Positions 16,090-25,820 of a stretch of DNA of 64,000 nt are shown piece after piece. The notes under the pieces were generated by a model. It saw nothing but the letters and a program-made list of their open reading frames with translations. It was not told the DNA's origin and did no database searches. A program made the position numbers and the translations under genes. The first letter of the stretch is position 1; every line of letters begins with the position of its first letter. Origin of the DNA: Epithemia pelagica (Eukaryota > Bacillariophyta > Bacillariophyceae > Surirellales > Surirellaceae); assembly GCA_946965045.2 (NCBI GenBank), contig OX337233.1, positions 2,666,001 to 2,730,000 of the forward strand, written 5' to 3'.

Positions 16090-17112
16090 ATGAAACGTTC
16101 GATCGCGGTGATTGCCTTCCTTCAATCGGTGGTTGTTACAACCGGATGGGTGGTGACGCCGTCCGTTCCTGCCTCATCCCTTCCAACTCGTCGTCTATTG
16201 AGTCACAACCACAACCATGTACAATCACCGGATCCAGATACCAGGATCCAGGAGGCAGCAAGCGACGATGACGAGGGCCATGGCAATCATCTTGGGGCCG
16301 CTGTAGGACGTCGAACCTGGTTGTCGCACCAAGCGCTGGTAGTAACAGCAGCCGCCACTGCCACGGCAACCGTGATGGTCCCTCCTCCGCCAGCCCATGC
16401 CTTGATCAAGGGCAATGCCCCACCCTCCACCAAAAAGCCCGTTTCGGATCGACCCAAATGCCGGAATATTGAAGAATGTCAAGCCTTTGCCGAACAAGCC
16501 GAAGCCGAACGAGCAGCCGAAGCGGCAGCCAACCAAGTCGATGCTCAAGTCACGGCCAGCGGAGTCCGATATCGCGATGAACTAGATGGGACTGATGGTG
16601 GCGTAAAAGCCAAGGCGGGCGATACTGTCGAATTGTGTTTCAAAGTCTTGAAATTGGGCAAACGCAGTTACGATGGTTTGTCGGGAGAAGGCACGGTGGT
16701 CTTTTCCCGAGGATTTGGGTTGGAAAATGACGAAGATCAACCGGGTGACAAAACCTTTATCACAACGCTGGGGGCCTTGAGCAATGTCGTGGCCTTGAAC
16801 GATGCTGTACCAGGCATGAAAGAGGGTGGCCTGCGTCGCTTTGCCGTCTTGCCCCAACAAGGATGGCGCAAACCGGGGCAACAATGCGATGGCGGTCCTG
16901 GTGGATCGGGAACGGGCGGTGACTTGAGAACCGACTATGTCGTGGTCCCCACCGCCACCATGGTGGCCGAAGAAGCCTGTTTTGATACCTTTAAGCAACC
17001 CTTTCCCACAACCTTTGCCCAACAACGGCGCATGGCCCAACGGTTTGACCAATCGCTCATTATGGAAGTGCAATTGGTCAAAATACTGCCGCCCAGTGAA
17101 GGCGGATTGTAA
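16090..17112 (+). CDS. FKBP-like protein, predicted thylakoid lumen
   Basis: Single exon, 340 residues. The first true ATG is 16,090; the open frame before it starts only with GTG. Residues 1-20 form a signal peptide (MKRSIAVIAFLQSVVVTTG/W, aromatic at +1). A second targeting signal follows: GRRTWLSHQALVVTAAATATA ... AHA/LIKG, a twin-arginine plus hydrophobic stretch with an AxA-like cleavage site. After an Ala/Glu-rich helix (EECQAFAEQAEAERAAEAAA) comes an FKBP-like fold: GVRYRDELDG, AGDTVELCFKVLKL, FITTLGALSNVVALNDAVPGMKEGGLRRFAVLP. The canonical active-site aromatics are only partly recognisable, so it may have lost isomerase activity. Convergent with the WD40 gene 230 bases downstream. 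Confidence 0.75.
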   Translation: MKRSIAVIAFLQSVVVTTGWVVTPSVPASSLPTRRLLSHNHNHVQSPDPDTRIQEAASDDDEGHGNHLGAAVGRRTWLSHQALVVTAAATATATVMVPPPPAHALIKGNAPPSTKKPVSDRPKCRNIEECQAFAEQAEAERAAEAAANQVDAQVTASGVRYRDELDGTDGGVKAKAGDTVELCFKVLKLGKRSYDGLSGEGTVVFSRGFGLENDEDQPGDKTFITTLGALSNVVALNDAVPGMKEGGLRRFAVLPQQGWRKPGQQCDGGPGGSGTGGDLRTDYVVVPTATMVAEEACFDTFKQPFPTTFAQQRRMAQRFDQSLIMEVQLVKILPPSEGGL

Positions 17113-17342
17113 CAACACACTCGACATTCGTTTCCGCACGGGTGACGTGACAACAACACCCGAGACTCGACAGAGAGTGTGTGTGTGTGCCGCCAATTGC
17201 AACAAGGGGAATACTAGATCTACCGATATGCTGTTGCGTGCTCTGGAGCACGCAACAACAATCACTCTCCACCCTCATGTTCTGTGCCACTACCAATAGT
17301 ATTCCTACAGCTCCTGCCCCTTCTCCTCCTAGAATGAATGAA

Positions 17343-19076
17343 TTAGGCTATTTGATCGTGTGGTTTGCCAAAATCATGCATGAGAATACAATTGTCGGCA
17401 CCATCACTCACGAGTCGTTGTCCATCGGTCCACAAGGATCCAGCCCATACCTTGTATCCCTGAAAGGAATAGTGGGGTTTGCCTGTGTTTAGGTTCCAAA
17501 TGCGCACACATCCATCTTGTCCCAAGGACACCACCATGTCGGGGGAGGGACTGACCAGGGCCTTGATGAGACCACCGCCAAAATGACCCAATCCCATGGA
17601 TTCGAGCGGTTCCACCAGGGGCTGGTCCGGGTTAATGGTAATGGGGCCGTTTGGAGTGTCGTCGTCGTCGTCGTCATGGTCCTGCGTGTCCTCCTCTTGT
17701 GGTGTGGTGGGAACCGTCAAGGCCAGGCGTTGACAATACATGCTCCCATTGCTTCCACCACACACCAGGGACAACCCATTTGTGGTTGTCGTTGTCGCAG
17801 TTTCGTCGTTGTCGTCGTCGTTGTTCTTGGTTTGGTAGTTGCTGTTGTCCGGAGTACCCCGTGGGGCATCTGTCGTCGTTTGCACAAAACAGGCATGGGT
17901 CGGATAAATATTGGCCGATCGACGTTCGGACGAGTCAAAGGGTGGATACAAGGTTGCCAGAACCGTGCCACTTGTCGTCGTCGTCGTGGAGGGAGTCTTT
18001 TTGGTTGCTCCCTTGGTCGAAAACAAGTGAACGGAGCCTCCCGCCACGGTGGCGACTCCACACTCATAGTCGGACGCCAAATCAATCGACAAGATACAAC
18101 CGTCCAACTTCCAACAGTGCTGGGGTGTCGTTTGCAAGGCCAGGGGTAAATGGTCGAGTGCATACACGTGCACGTTTCCGGTATGCGTTCCGACCCACAA
18201 TTGAGTGCCATGGTCGTGAAATTTCAGGCACGTGACATACTGGCCTTGTAAGGCGGGAATGGACCCTTGCGAGATCAATAGGTGATGATTGTTGGTGGTG
18301 GATCGTCGCCACACTCGGACTCCCCCACGTCGAGTCCCTTCGCAAATGAGCGATCCGGAAAAGGCAATGGACAAGGTTCCACCTCCATCATAACTCCCAT
18401 ACAGGTAACGCAAGGTTTGTTGCAGGGCAACATTTTGGTCGTCGTCCTTGTCGTTGTCGTCCACCACATTCTGGCTGCTGCTCGTGGTTTGAGCTAGAAT
18501 TTGACCCGTTTCCAAATGTCCCAAATACAAGGTTTCTTGTGAACTGCCACAGACGACCAGGGGATAATCGACATCGAGACGACGGACCCAATCCGGTACG
18601 ACCAAGGCCAAGGTAGAGTGACAGTCTCCTCGCGTCCAGTGTTGGACCAAGTCGTGACGTTGTTGGGCCAGTTGTTGGGCCCGATGGTTCAAACTGGCCA
18701 GCCACTCGTCGTCGTCAGTATCCGTATCATTGTTGGTGGGAAAAGGGAACGACTCGGATTCACAATCACTACTACTATTACTACTCCGATCCTCCTCGGA
18801 TTCATCTTCTCTTCGAGTACTGGACGCCACTCGAACCAGCCAGGAACTTCTTCTGCTGGAGCGGTCATGGCGGAGCAAGACAGGAGCTCGTCGTGGAACT
18901 ACCATATGATACGTCCAGCCCTGTCGAACAAAACAGGACAGCAGCAGCAAAAGGAACAAACGATTGCTACTACGGATAGGAGTGGGTGCCATTCTTCGTA
19001 AGAATGACATGCTCAACATTGTCACATGCCGTTCGATCTTTTTTTCTCTGTGATGGCGGCGATGGAATTCGGACAT
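17343..19076 (-). CDS. WD40-repeat protein with N-terminal targeting signal
   Basis: Single exon, 577 residues; in-frame later starts at 19,019 and 19,010. Residues about 37-55 are strongly hydrophobic (NRLFLLLLLSCFVRQGWT), a signal peptide that fits better if a later ATG is used. An acidic, Ser-rich stretch follows. WD40-like blades are visible: VTCLKFHDHGTQLWVGTHTG, ILSIDLASDYECGVATVAGG, and at the C-terminus IKALVSPSPDMVVSLGQDGC with VRIWNLNTGK, then LVSDGADNCILMHDF. These blades form a propeller for protein binding. Runs of Asp/Thr/Asn interrupt the repeats at about residues 335-345, 395-410 and 445-455. Partner and pathway unknown; a plastid location is possible but the cleavage motif is not clear. 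Confidence 0.75.
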   Translation of the reverse strand: MSEFHRRHHREKKIERHVTMLSMSFLRRMAPTPIRSSNRLFLLLLLSCFVRQGWTYHMVVPRRAPVLLRHDRSSRRSSWLVRVASSTRREDESEEDRSSNSSSDCESESFPFPTNNDTDTDDDEWLASLNHRAQQLAQQRHDLVQHWTRGDCHSTLALVVPDWVRRLDVDYPLVVCGSSQETLYLGHLETGQILAQTTSSSQNVVDDNDKDDDQNVALQQTLRYLYGSYDGGGTLSIAFSGSLICEGTRRGGVRVWRRSTTNNHHLLISQGSIPALQGQYVTCLKFHDHGTQLWVGTHTGNVHVYALDHLPLALQTTPQHCWKLDGCILSIDLASDYECGVATVAGGSVHLFSTKGATKKTPSTTTTTSGTVLATLYPPFDSSERRSANIYPTHACFVQTTTDAPRGTPDNSNYQTKNNDDDNDETATTTTTNGLSLVCGGSNGSMYCQRLALTVPTTPQEEDTQDHDDDDDDTPNGPITINPDQPLVEPLESMGLGHFGGGLIKALVSPSPDMVVSLGQDGCVRIWNLNTGKPHYSFQGYKVWAGSLWTDGQRLVSDGADNCILMHDFGKPHDQIA

Positions 19077-19260
19077 CGAGAAATTCTTTCAAAATATCTT
19101 GGGCGACCATCACACGACCGTTTACGCGACCCTTTTGTCACTGAAAAACCTGAGCTGTCGCTACCCTCGTAGTCGCAGGGGGTAGCAATTTATCTCGCAA
19201 ACAAGTCCAAAAATACCTGGAGTAGTCCTAGAATATAGAGAGAATGCAAGTTCTTCTTCT

Positions 19261-19425
19261 GGGAGGCTTGCCTTTGGATGCTTCCAGTCCTGTGCATGTC
19301 GAAGAACGGTCAAAGATGGATACATGCTTGAGTTCGGGACCAATTACGCTTAGCAAAATAGCCACGAGATGGACTTCCTAGGTGCCACCTACGAGCTTAT
19401 AAAAGACCTTGGTGCGAGAACGAGC
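19261..19425 (-). pseudogene. Relic fragment of the LRR gene coding region
   Basis: These bases match 23,474-23,655, part of the coding region of the LRR gene at 22.7-23.9 kb, in the same orientation (shared GGGAGGCTTGCCTTTGGATG and GGATACATGCTTGAGTTCGG). About 17 bases are deleted near its right end and there are many point changes, and no start, stop or continuation is present. It lies in the 363-base gap between the WD40 and NTPase genes. Confidence 0.9.
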
Positions 19426-19439
19426 TAGAGGACAACTCA

Positions 19440-21998
19440 TCATGAGATCCTCATTCTCTTGCTTGTTGGTCTGCCCATGAGTTGCAATGGTTGTGACGAA
19501 GAAGTGTAGATCTGTGCCACATGATCAGTGAGCTCCGTCACACCGTGATCGGTAGGCTCCTTCTCTTCGATCACCTTGTAGAGGTCTACCACAGGCAGCA
19601 CTGTCTTGGCCGTGACCAGCGCTTCTCCGTCAAGTACGACAAAGTGCGTGGTTTTTTCACTCAGGAGTTTCAACGTACGTTCGCGTGAGTCATGAGCGGA
19701 CAAACCCGCCGTCGTCTTTCTCGGAGCAGGCTCAAAATCCTTGAATTTATGGAAGGCCAGAAACACAGCAACAGTTTTGCTCTTGTCATCCCCAACCCCT
19801 AAACCCTTCATTTTTTCGAAAAAGTCCCAACACATCCTCCAAAGGTTGTTTTGATTTCGAACGACTTTCGCCGCACAGTAAACTCTCCATGGCTCCCTCC
19901 CTCGAATTGTGACGACAGGAAACCCCAAATCAACAATGTTTTCGCCAGTGAACTGTGGATCCTCTAAACCACAGTAGACTTCCCCCCTTTTCCAATCGGC
20001 CTTATGTATTCGTGCATTATACACGAAGGGTTTGCCTAACATTCTTGGGTCTGGGTTGAACTGCATGCCAGTCGGCGACAGCAAGGTCTTGTAAAGTTCC
20101 GATGAAAGGAAAGTCAACTCACAGGCAATCATCCGTTCAAAAAAGTGGCCCTTGTCCGAGAGAACACTCCTGCTTGCATTTGTGAAGAACTCGTACTCAT
20201 TCATGTTATCACCATCTGTTGCCCTACCACATATGTCAGAGAGAAACCGCAGAGAGCATCCAACCGGAATCAAGATTTCATCAGTCTCATATTTCACGTC
20301 ATGGTGAATGGTGACTGCACCCCCCAACGCATACTGTTTCACTTCGTTTGGAAGCTCATCACTGGGCAGCTTGAGTCTCCCATTAGTCACCGTTCTATTC
20401 CAGGCGCTAGGATACACAATGAGAGCCAACAGGGAAAGGGCGGCCTTCCGGCCATCTCCAATGCATCTGAGGATAGGGGTATTCCAGTCCCTATAAGCAG
20501 CTTCTGCCGCCTCCTGGAGTCCCTCTCTGGATACCTCTTTGTGAATCCCAACACGCAACTCAAGCTTGTATGCCAAGAACTGCAAAGCTCGACGGTTCGC
20601 ACACATTGGCTCAATCAGAGTATCTTGATCTTCATCCTGGACTGAATGGAAGTCAAAATGTTTTTTCAGCAGGTTCTTACCATAATCCGGTGGAAAGCCT
20701 CCCTCCAATGAGTAGAGCTTCACTTTCAAATGTGATCCACTGTTTGATGCCAGTGCCGCACAAAAGTTCGTTCCCGAAAGAGCCACCCTCAAATTGTTTC
20801 TTTCCGATGTGAAAAAATTGACGGCGTCGCCAAAAGCAGGCATGTCGTAGTCAAACATGTTCTCTGATTCTACGTCTTTGGAAACAACTTTTGATCCCAT
20901 CAACAACTGCACTTCATCAAAATGCATCACTTGAATTTTATTCTGGCCTGCGCTTTTCTTCTCTATTAATTTCTCCACAAATTCCGTACAGGTTGCTACG
21001 AACACGTCCTTGCCAGCAGCATAGCACTTAGGCGGACCTTTTTCTGTTTCGGCCAATTGGCGAAGCTCTTGAATGAGGGGGTGGGCGTCAGTGAGCTTCA
21101 CTCGATCATAGGAAGCTGCGATGCTCCTCGCCGCCTCTTCCACAGTCCTCGTTTTTCCGGCCCCAGGAATAGCCATCAAAAGCACTGAAGGATTGTCAGT
21201 GGGTGGATCTGACATGTCTTTTGTTAGTTCCTTGTAAGCTGTATCTTCGTAAAAATCAGGGATACTGCCTGAGAAAGAAACCGGGAGAGAAAACAAAGTC
21301 TGGTGCAGACTAAGTTCTGAAAATGGCACCTCTTGCCGCTGTTGTTCAGGCGAAGAAGGAGGAGTAGAAGCTCCGGGGGGTTGGTAGCGAAGCAAAATAG
21401 GGGCACCGTCTTTGCGTGGAATATTCTTCAACTCCTGCAATGAAGTGACTTTCGAAAACTTGGTCCCACCTCCTCCGTTGTTCTGGCCTACGAACAAGAC
21501 GAATTGTGATTCCGTTACATCCGCACACGATGCCACCATCGCACGCAGTTCGTCAAACGTCCGTACCTTACCCAGCTGAACTACCAAGCCAGGACCTTCA
21601 GAGGCTTCGTTATAGGGGATAAGGTGAAATGGACCAACGGGAAGCTGCGGGTATGAAGTAGCTGGCGTGACTGTGAGTTCCGCACCAGACAATAAGCACC
21701 GAGACAAACAATCGTTAGTTAAAGGACGACTTGAATAAATTCAACAATAAATCAAGGACCTACAGCACAACGACTTACCACCATATGGTTTAACTATTTC
21801 AACAAAGAGGCCAGAGACGTTCTTTGCCGCCAACAAAGTGTCCCTGGACACAAATTCGAGGGCGCTCTTTGTCGTAATCAGTTGACTTTCAAGCTCCACA
21901 ACAACTTTTTCGAGGTCCCCATCTTTTATGAACTTCGTTATTTTGGGATAGTTTTGCTTCAGAAAATCAACCGTAATTATGGGGTTGTCCTCAGCCAT
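19440..21998 (-). CDS. P-loop NTPase with ubiquitin-like header, Crinkler/CR-effector-like (tentative)
   Basis: Two exons, 21,998-21,779 and 21,670-19,440, joined across a GTAAGT/CACAG intron with a TTTAACTAAC branch-like site; 816 residues. Residues 1-73 are a short helical domain. About 83-170 looks like a ubiquitin/PB1-type fold (FHLIPYNEASEG ... LVVQLGKVRTFDELRAMV ... APILLRYQ). Walker A (IPGAGKTRT) is near residues 241-249 and Walker B (QVMHFDE) near 320-326; LRVALSGTNF is a sensor-like strand. The C-terminal 200 residues hold spaced acidic residues and VYCAAKVVRNQN, which could be a PD-(D/E)xK nuclease-like fold. A Ubl header, NTPase and REase-like tail is the plan described for Crinkler-type proteins in oomycetes and other eukaryotes. 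The NTPase is seen directly; the rest is inference. No signal peptide, so a cytosolic or nuclear role is expected. Confidence 0.65.
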
Positions 21999-22735
21999 TG
22001 TTCCGACTCTATCGCTCGTTGCTGTTAATAGTCAAAGTGTGTCTTCTCTGCCGGCGCTCTTGCGTCTTCTTGAGCGTGTATGGCTGATTATTGTTGCTGA
22101 TTGTCGTCGTACTGTTGCTTCGTCCACTGCTGTTGTAGTAGTAGTTGTTGTTGCTGCTGCTGCCACCACAACGCTTGAGGATCGTGGTTGCTTCCCTTTT
22201 GGTGGGAAACGAGGAGCAACACGACGCTTCGCTTTTCTTCATTTGAGTCTCACGTAGGTTGTTGTTGTTGACGATGTTGTTGGTGTCTGCTTCTTTCTCT
22301 GCTGTTGTTTCCAATTATATTCCAGCGGGCTGTGGCTGCCGTCTCGGGCTGAGGAGGAATCAATGTTTTCAATGGTCAATTTGTTGTGCTGTTTGCCGCC
22401 CCATCTCAGATTTGCAGAAAAACCTCATGTGATGCACTTCAGTCAGAAACTCGTGTTTTAATAGCCGTTTCGCCATGCGCGCGGCGGCGCACAGTATCAT
22501 GCACAATGCCACCCAGAGAGGCCTTTTAGCAGACACAACGACAGTTATGACCGTTAACGACAAACCCATCCTATCTGGATCCGATATCGCTGGACGATAG
22601 AAATAGAAAGACCTGTCAGATGAGAGCTGTCAGAGTCAGATACGATGTTATTATACTTACAGGAGCTACAGAGAGAAAGCAAAGATTGTCCAAGTGCCTC
22701 AGTGTTTACACATTTGCTTCTGGCGCGCGATGCCA
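21999..22735. other. Low-complexity 5' leader and intergenic sequence
   Basis: Trinucleotide-rich DNA (GTT/GTA repeats at about 22,120-22,170 and 22,258-22,310) lies before the NTPase start codon and is probably its 5' leader or promoter. A minus-strand open frame here has no ATG and only Asn/Ser/Tyr low-complexity residues, so I do not call it. The rest, to the stop of the LRR gene, shows nothing definite. Confidence 0.5.
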
Positions 22736-23947
22736 CTAAATACATTGCATAAACGACAGGACTCTTGCCACGACGTAGTCGAGCATGGAGAGTTCGCTGG
22801 CCCACGAAGGAAACAAGGACGTCTTGGGTTCCTTCTTGTTGTACGGATGCGACGGCACAATGGCTTGGGAAAAGGCTCGACGACTGGAATACGTCGCTCG
22901 ACCTTGGGCAATCTCCAGGAAGGATTCCGCGTCCAGGTCTCGCAAATGGACGAGTTTGCAGTGACTCAAGGCTAGCCGCTTCAAACACGTCCTCGACTGA
23001 ATGGCACTGACAAATGAAAGATAGTTGGGAGAATCGGACTTGACGTTGGTAAAGAGTCGATTGCAGGAACACAATATAATCTCCTCCAGAGCACAGCAGT
23101 GATTCAAGAGGTGGGCCAAGGTGGAGAGGGAAGGTTCTCCAATCTTGCTCTTGGAGATATCGAGCACTTTGAGCTGATAGCACATGGCCGAATCGATCAA
23201 AGCGTCGACTAATCGCTTCAGTTGGTCATCCGTCAACTTCCAATTCCCCAAATCCAACCGCTGAATCCGTGGATGGCCTTGCAAACCAATGACTAAATGC
23301 TCCAAGAATTCGTCATCAATTTGACACCCATACAACTTGAGTGCCTTGAGACTACGATTGTTGGCCAACATGTATCGTAACTGCAGTCCATTGACTTTTC
23401 CTCGAAGGTCGGTCCTTTCAATGGCCAGTCGTTCCAGTGAATACACATGACCCAGACATCCAAAGACTGAAATGGGAGGCTTGCCTTTGGATGCTTCCGG
23501 TCCTGTACATGTCGAAGAGCGGTCAAAGATGGATACATGCTTGAGTTCGGGACCAATTTTGCTTAGAAAAATAGCCATGAGATGGACTTCATAGGTGCCA
23601 CCTAGGGAGCATCGGTCAAAGACAAGCTTATGCAAGACCTTGGTGTGAGAACGAGGAGCACCACCCGTGGCACGCTGGTACTTGAGGAGTTCCCATTTCC
23701 GCATAAGAAATCCAATGGCAAACCGGTCCAAGTGGACTCGATCTAGACGAAAGGTGTCCTTGTCTTCTTCCCATTCTTCTTCAATGGCATCCATTGCCTC
23801 GCTTCTTCGGAGGTTGCCATAGCTCGTCTCACTGTCTTCTCCGTCGTTCACGTCGTCGTCTTCATAGTCCGTGCAAGTAATCGATGGAGGCCGTTGAGGG
23901 CCTTCTGTAGGTGCTTGTGCTGGTTCATCATTGATTATGGATATCAT
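22736..23947 (-). CDS. Leucine-rich-repeat protein, RNase-inhibitor-like
   Basis: Single exon, 403 residues from the ATG at 23,947; the open frame starts four codons earlier only with TTG. Residues 1-60 are acidic and unstructured. LRR units of the ribonuclease-inhibitor type follow: LHKLVFDRCSLGG, LERLAIERTDLRG, LKALKLYGCQIDDEFLEHL, IQRLDLGNWKLTDDQLKRL, LKVLDISKSKIGEPSLSTL, LEEIILCSCNRLF, LKRLALSHCKLVHL. Such repeats make a curved protein-binding surface. No signal peptide or membrane segment, so intracellular. Two partial copies lie nearby: its 5' flank at 13,881-13,969 and part of its coding region at 19,261-19,425, so this locus has donated DNA to its surroundings. Function unknown. Confidence 0.8.
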   Translation of the reverse strand: MISIINDEPAQAPTEGPQRPPSITCTDYEDDDVNDGEDSETSYGNLRRSEAMDAIEEEWEEDKDTFRLDRVHLDRFAIGFLMRKWELLKYQRATGGAPRSHTKVLHKLVFDRCSLGGTYEVHLMAIFLSKIGPELKHVSIFDRSSTCTGPEASKGKPPISVFGCLGHVYSLERLAIERTDLRGKVNGLQLRYMLANNRSLKALKLYGCQIDDEFLEHLVIGLQGHPRIQRLDLGNWKLTDDQLKRLVDALIDSAMCYQLKVLDISKSKIGEPSLSTLAHLLNHCCALEEIILCSCNRLFTNVKSDSPNYLSFVSAIQSRTCLKRLALSHCKLVHLRDLDAESFLEIAQGRATYSSRRAFSQAIVPSHPYNKKEPKTSLFPSWASELSMLDYVVARVLSFMQCI

Positions 23948-24455
23948 GGTCGTGATCAATCAATAACACGTTGAGAGTGGCATGAAAAGAATGAAGCAAC
24001 CGAAAAGACATTGGAAATTGGAAGTGCAGCAGTTGATGATGAGATTATTTGTCCTTCTCGGCTTGTACCTAACCGACACAAAGGACTAATGTGGTTGTGT
24101 GGCGACACGTGCTGACAACTATGTTTGTATGACCGCCTGGCGCGTTTCCGTCTCATTTTTGTAGGTGCAAAGAATAGGAGTAGTTTGTACCAGTATCCCG
24201 ATCCCTATCCGAAACGACAGTGATTTCGAACTGCCCCATTGATCCATGGCGCATAAAGAGCCGTTGGAATCAGCGCACTTTCCTACTCGTAAGTAAATAA
24301 CAAAATCACATATCGTACAATAGATAGCTCTCTTACAATTGCCAAAGATGTAGTACAATCTATGCAATCTAAGAATATATAGGTGCACCCTTCGTCGTTG
24401 TCTCTCCCCGTTTGACCATGAAGAAAAAAGAGTGAACGACGAACTGCAAAACAAC
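23948..24455. promoter_or_regulatory. Divergent promoter region, LRR gene and DUF3291 gene
   Basis: About 508 bases between two diverging start codons. The left 90 bases are the piece copied at 13.88-13.97 kb. No RNA gene or coding frame is evident. A TATATA-like stretch occurs near 24,375. Confidence 0.4.
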
Positions 24456-25175
24456 ATGAGGACGCCGTTCGCATCACCATCCTCCTTGCAATCATCCTTG
24501 CGACGACAGCGTTTTCTCTTGGCACACATGAACTATGCTCGTCTCAAAGCCCCCATGGATGATCCCAGCATGTACGAATTTCGAATGGCCATGGATCCAA
24601 TCAATGCCTTGGCCAAGACGACACCCGGCTTTGTTTGGTCACTCGATGAAAATGAGCAAGATCATCCAAACGCACAAGTAGAAGAAGAAGAAGAGTCTGG
24701 TTCAGTGTCATCCTCGTCGCTATCGTTTGGATCCAGTCACAACAACTCCATTTCCACTTCGTTGCAACGTGACGCCGTTCCCCTCTTGCAACAAGATCCT
24801 TTACTAATGCCGCAACTATCGCTTTGGCAAGACATGGCGTCCTTGCAACATTTTGCTTTTCAATCTGGTCATGCCATGTACCTGAAACGCAAACGTTTAT
24901 GGTTCACGGCACCCTGTGAACCACCCTGGGCGGTTTGCTGGTGGTGGAAACGTCCTACCAGCAGCAACGACGACAAGACCACGACACCCAGGGACGGTAT
25001 TCACTATCCGCAAGACGACCAGGACTATCCGACCTTGAAAGATGCCTTTGATCGTCTGGCGTTTTTGCAAACTCATGGACCGACGGCATGGGCCTTTGAT
25101 TTTCGGTCCTACAAACAATTTCCCATGCCCGACGACTCAGACACTGACAAAGAAGACAACAACAACGATAATTGA
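24456..25175 (+). CDS. DUF3291 (antibiotic-monooxygenase-like fold) protein
   Basis: Single exon, 239 residues from the first ATG at 24,456. The family pattern is clear: LAHMNYARLKAPMDDP, then EFRMAMDPINALAKTTPGFVW, LSLWQDMASLQHFAFQSGHA, YLKRKRLWF, CWWWKRP, and a closing FDRLAFLQTHGPTAWAFDF. DUF3291 is a dimeric ferredoxin-like fold domain common in bacteria; its reaction is not established. About 60 residues rich in Glu and Ser (EEEEESGSVSSSSLSFGSS) are inserted in the middle of the domain and the C-terminus is acidic; both are probably disordered. No targeting signal is obvious. The sparse eukaryotic distribution I know of points to an old bacterial origin, which is inference. Confidence 0.85.
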   Translation: MRTPFASPSSLQSSLRRQRFLLAHMNYARLKAPMDDPSMYEFRMAMDPINALAKTTPGFVWSLDENEQDHPNAQVEEEEESGSVSSSSLSFGSSHNNSISTSLQRDAVPLLQQDPLLMPQLSLWQDMASLQHFAFQSGHAMYLKRKRLWFTAPCEPPWAVCWWWKRPTSSNDDKTTTPRDGIHYPQDDQDYPTLKDAFDRLAFLQTHGPTAWAFDFRSYKQFPMPDDSDTDKEDNNNDN

Positions 25176-25820
25176 CCTTGAACCAAACTGTACCAAACAA
25201 TTAATTTTCCCTCACTCAGGGTATTTCGAGAGTCGCAGTGGTGAGCAGGCTTCTTTGCTTGTTCACATTTGGCCCAATCTTTGTTCCTTTCAAGGAACAT
25301 GACTTAGAGTCCATAATATCTCACTGTGAAATCTTTGCGATTTGATAAGGTTTGGACTATCTCAAGAAACTTAATTCGATTGACAACTCGGTCGAGGCCA
25401 TGCCACGTTGCTGAATGCTGAACCTCCATTTCGTGTTGCAGCAATGTCGAAGTTGACAAAGAAAGCGTCACAAGTCACCCCATGAATGGAAGTACCGAGA
25501 GGATCGTTGTAACATGTCAGCGGCCTACGAAGCCGAGGCTACAACAAAACGTTTCTAGCAGAGGACAACACACTCTACATGGTGAGGTTTATCGTTTTGC
25601 CTTCGTAGTCCTACGAATATAGACAATGTGTGTTAATCGATAACTATACAATGGTGTTATGTACAAGAGGGCGTCTGATGTAGTGTTCACACCAGAGAAA
25701 AAGTGGCCAGTTGCATATGCGACAACCAATCAAGAAATGCTTGAATGATACGAGGAGTTGCTGGGAAGCGGTGGAATAATGAAAAAATGAAATCCGTAGA
25801 GAAAGACACGGTCAGTTGTG
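25176..25820. other. Intergenic, nothing recognised
   Basis: About 645 bases between two convergent genes. No convincing coding frame, RNA gene or repeat was found. It must hold both 3' ends. Confidence 0.5.

Noticed and set aside
22009-22314. 101-codon minus-strand frame rich in Asn, Ser and Tyr
   Set aside because: It has no ATG, only TTG, and its residues are low complexity from trinucleotide repeats; it fits the 5' leader of the NTPase gene.
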